Below are positions 63,853 to 64,000 of a DNA stretch of 64,000 nt, in pieces. Source of the DNA: Paraburkholderia podalyriae (lineage in GTDB: Bacteria; Pseudomonadota; Gammaproteobacteria; Burkholderiales; Burkholderiaceae); NCBI RefSeq assembly GCF_014397785.1, contig NZ_VZQQ01000006.1:186001-250000 (forward strand), read 5' to 3'. Both the position numbers and the translations under genes were made by a program. Below the pieces are notes generated by a model, which worked only from the letters and a program-made list of their open reading frames with translations, made no database searches and was not told the origin of the DNA. Within the stretch, counting starts at the first letter, position 1, and each line of letters opens with the position of its first letter.

Positions 63853-64000
63853 TTATGCCTTGCGCGGCGGCTGTTTCATCTTTGCGGCGATTATAAGCCA
63901 GCAAAATACCAGCCCGGAGCAAGCGAAGAAAACCGCGCTCTGGCCGTTCACTTTCAGCAGCCAGCCGCCGACCATGCCGCCCAGCGCAAGACCGATCGAC
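63853..64000 (-). CDS. MFS transporter, C-terminal fragment cut by the window edge
   Basis: Only the last 48 codons and the TAA at 63853-63855 are inside the window. They encode two hydrophobic helices (SIGLALGGMVGGWLL and SAVFFACSGLVFCWLIIA) and a short basic tail (KMKQPPRKA), as at the end of a 12-helix MFS protein. Many Burkholderiales have an MFS gene directly upstream of ssb, so the gene is probably complete outside the window. No substrate can be inferred. Confidence 0.75.
   Translation of the reverse strand, partial: SIGLALGGMVGGWLLKVNGQSAVFFACSGLVFCWLIIAAKMKQPPRKA

Noticed and set aside
63853..64000. Truncated or degraded MFS gene
   Set aside because: The frame is open to the window edge and ends with a normal stop, so it is cut only by the window.

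Overview
The window is about 64 kb of GC-rich chromosomal DNA from a beta-proteobacterium of the order Burkholderiales, most likely Burkholderia/Paraburkholderia or a close relative. This is judged from protein sequences and gene neighbourhoods (ubiE-ubiJ-ubiB, a DUF3683-type giant oxidoreductase, ssb next to an MFS gene, murU) and from very strong G/C third-position bias. No rRNA, tRNA, CRISPR array, insertion sequence or phage gene was seen. Gene density is high and almost every gene looks intact. Only the two ends are cut: a murU-like gene at the left edge and an MFS transporter at the right edge.

Left part (1-31 kb). A cell-wall recycling nucleotidyltransferase, an Atm1-type ABC exporter, a YciA-type thioesterase, a GST and a large PAS/GGDEF/EAL protein are followed by a nitrate-reductase-associated protein divergent from fdhD. 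A minus-strand fatty-acid beta-oxidation cluster follows (TetR regulator, acyl-CoA dehydrogenase, FadN-type bifunctional enzyme, thiolase, enoyl-CoA hydratase). Next come clsB-nudB, then aspS-DUF502-fmdB, then a ubiquinone block (ubiE, a Tim44-like gene, ubiJ, ubiB, a TPMT-like methyltransferase), a DUF971 protein, a HIT protein and a 1368-residue flavin/iron-sulfur oxidoreductase.

Middle part (31-54 kb). An ilvA-5'-nucleotidase-queF operon is followed by a D-amino-acid cluster: N-acyl-D-amino-acid deacylase, RidA imine deaminase and an RpiR regulator, divergent from a PLP-dependent D-amino-acid deaminase. An MFS-marR efflux pair, an EcsC protein, an esterase and a CHRD protein come next. The most distinctive region is 44.3-52.1 kb. 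Here three RcsB/NarL-type response regulators, an AqpZ-like aquaporin with an altered selectivity filter and a 1515-residue BvgS/RcsC-like hybrid kinase lie on one strand. The last two overlap by four bases, and Rcs-box-like palindromes lie before two of the regulators. A candidate small RNA with its own terminator lies just beyond the kinase gene on the other strand.

Right part (52-64 kb). A divergent MFS/LysR pair with tandem operators is followed by a six-gene B-family (ba3-like) heme-copper oxidase operon with three multiheme cytochromes c and a 58-residue membrane peptide. An FNR-like box precedes it. After this come a chemoreceptor with a near-consensus sigma-28 promoter, a bestrophin-like DUF4239 protein and ssb.
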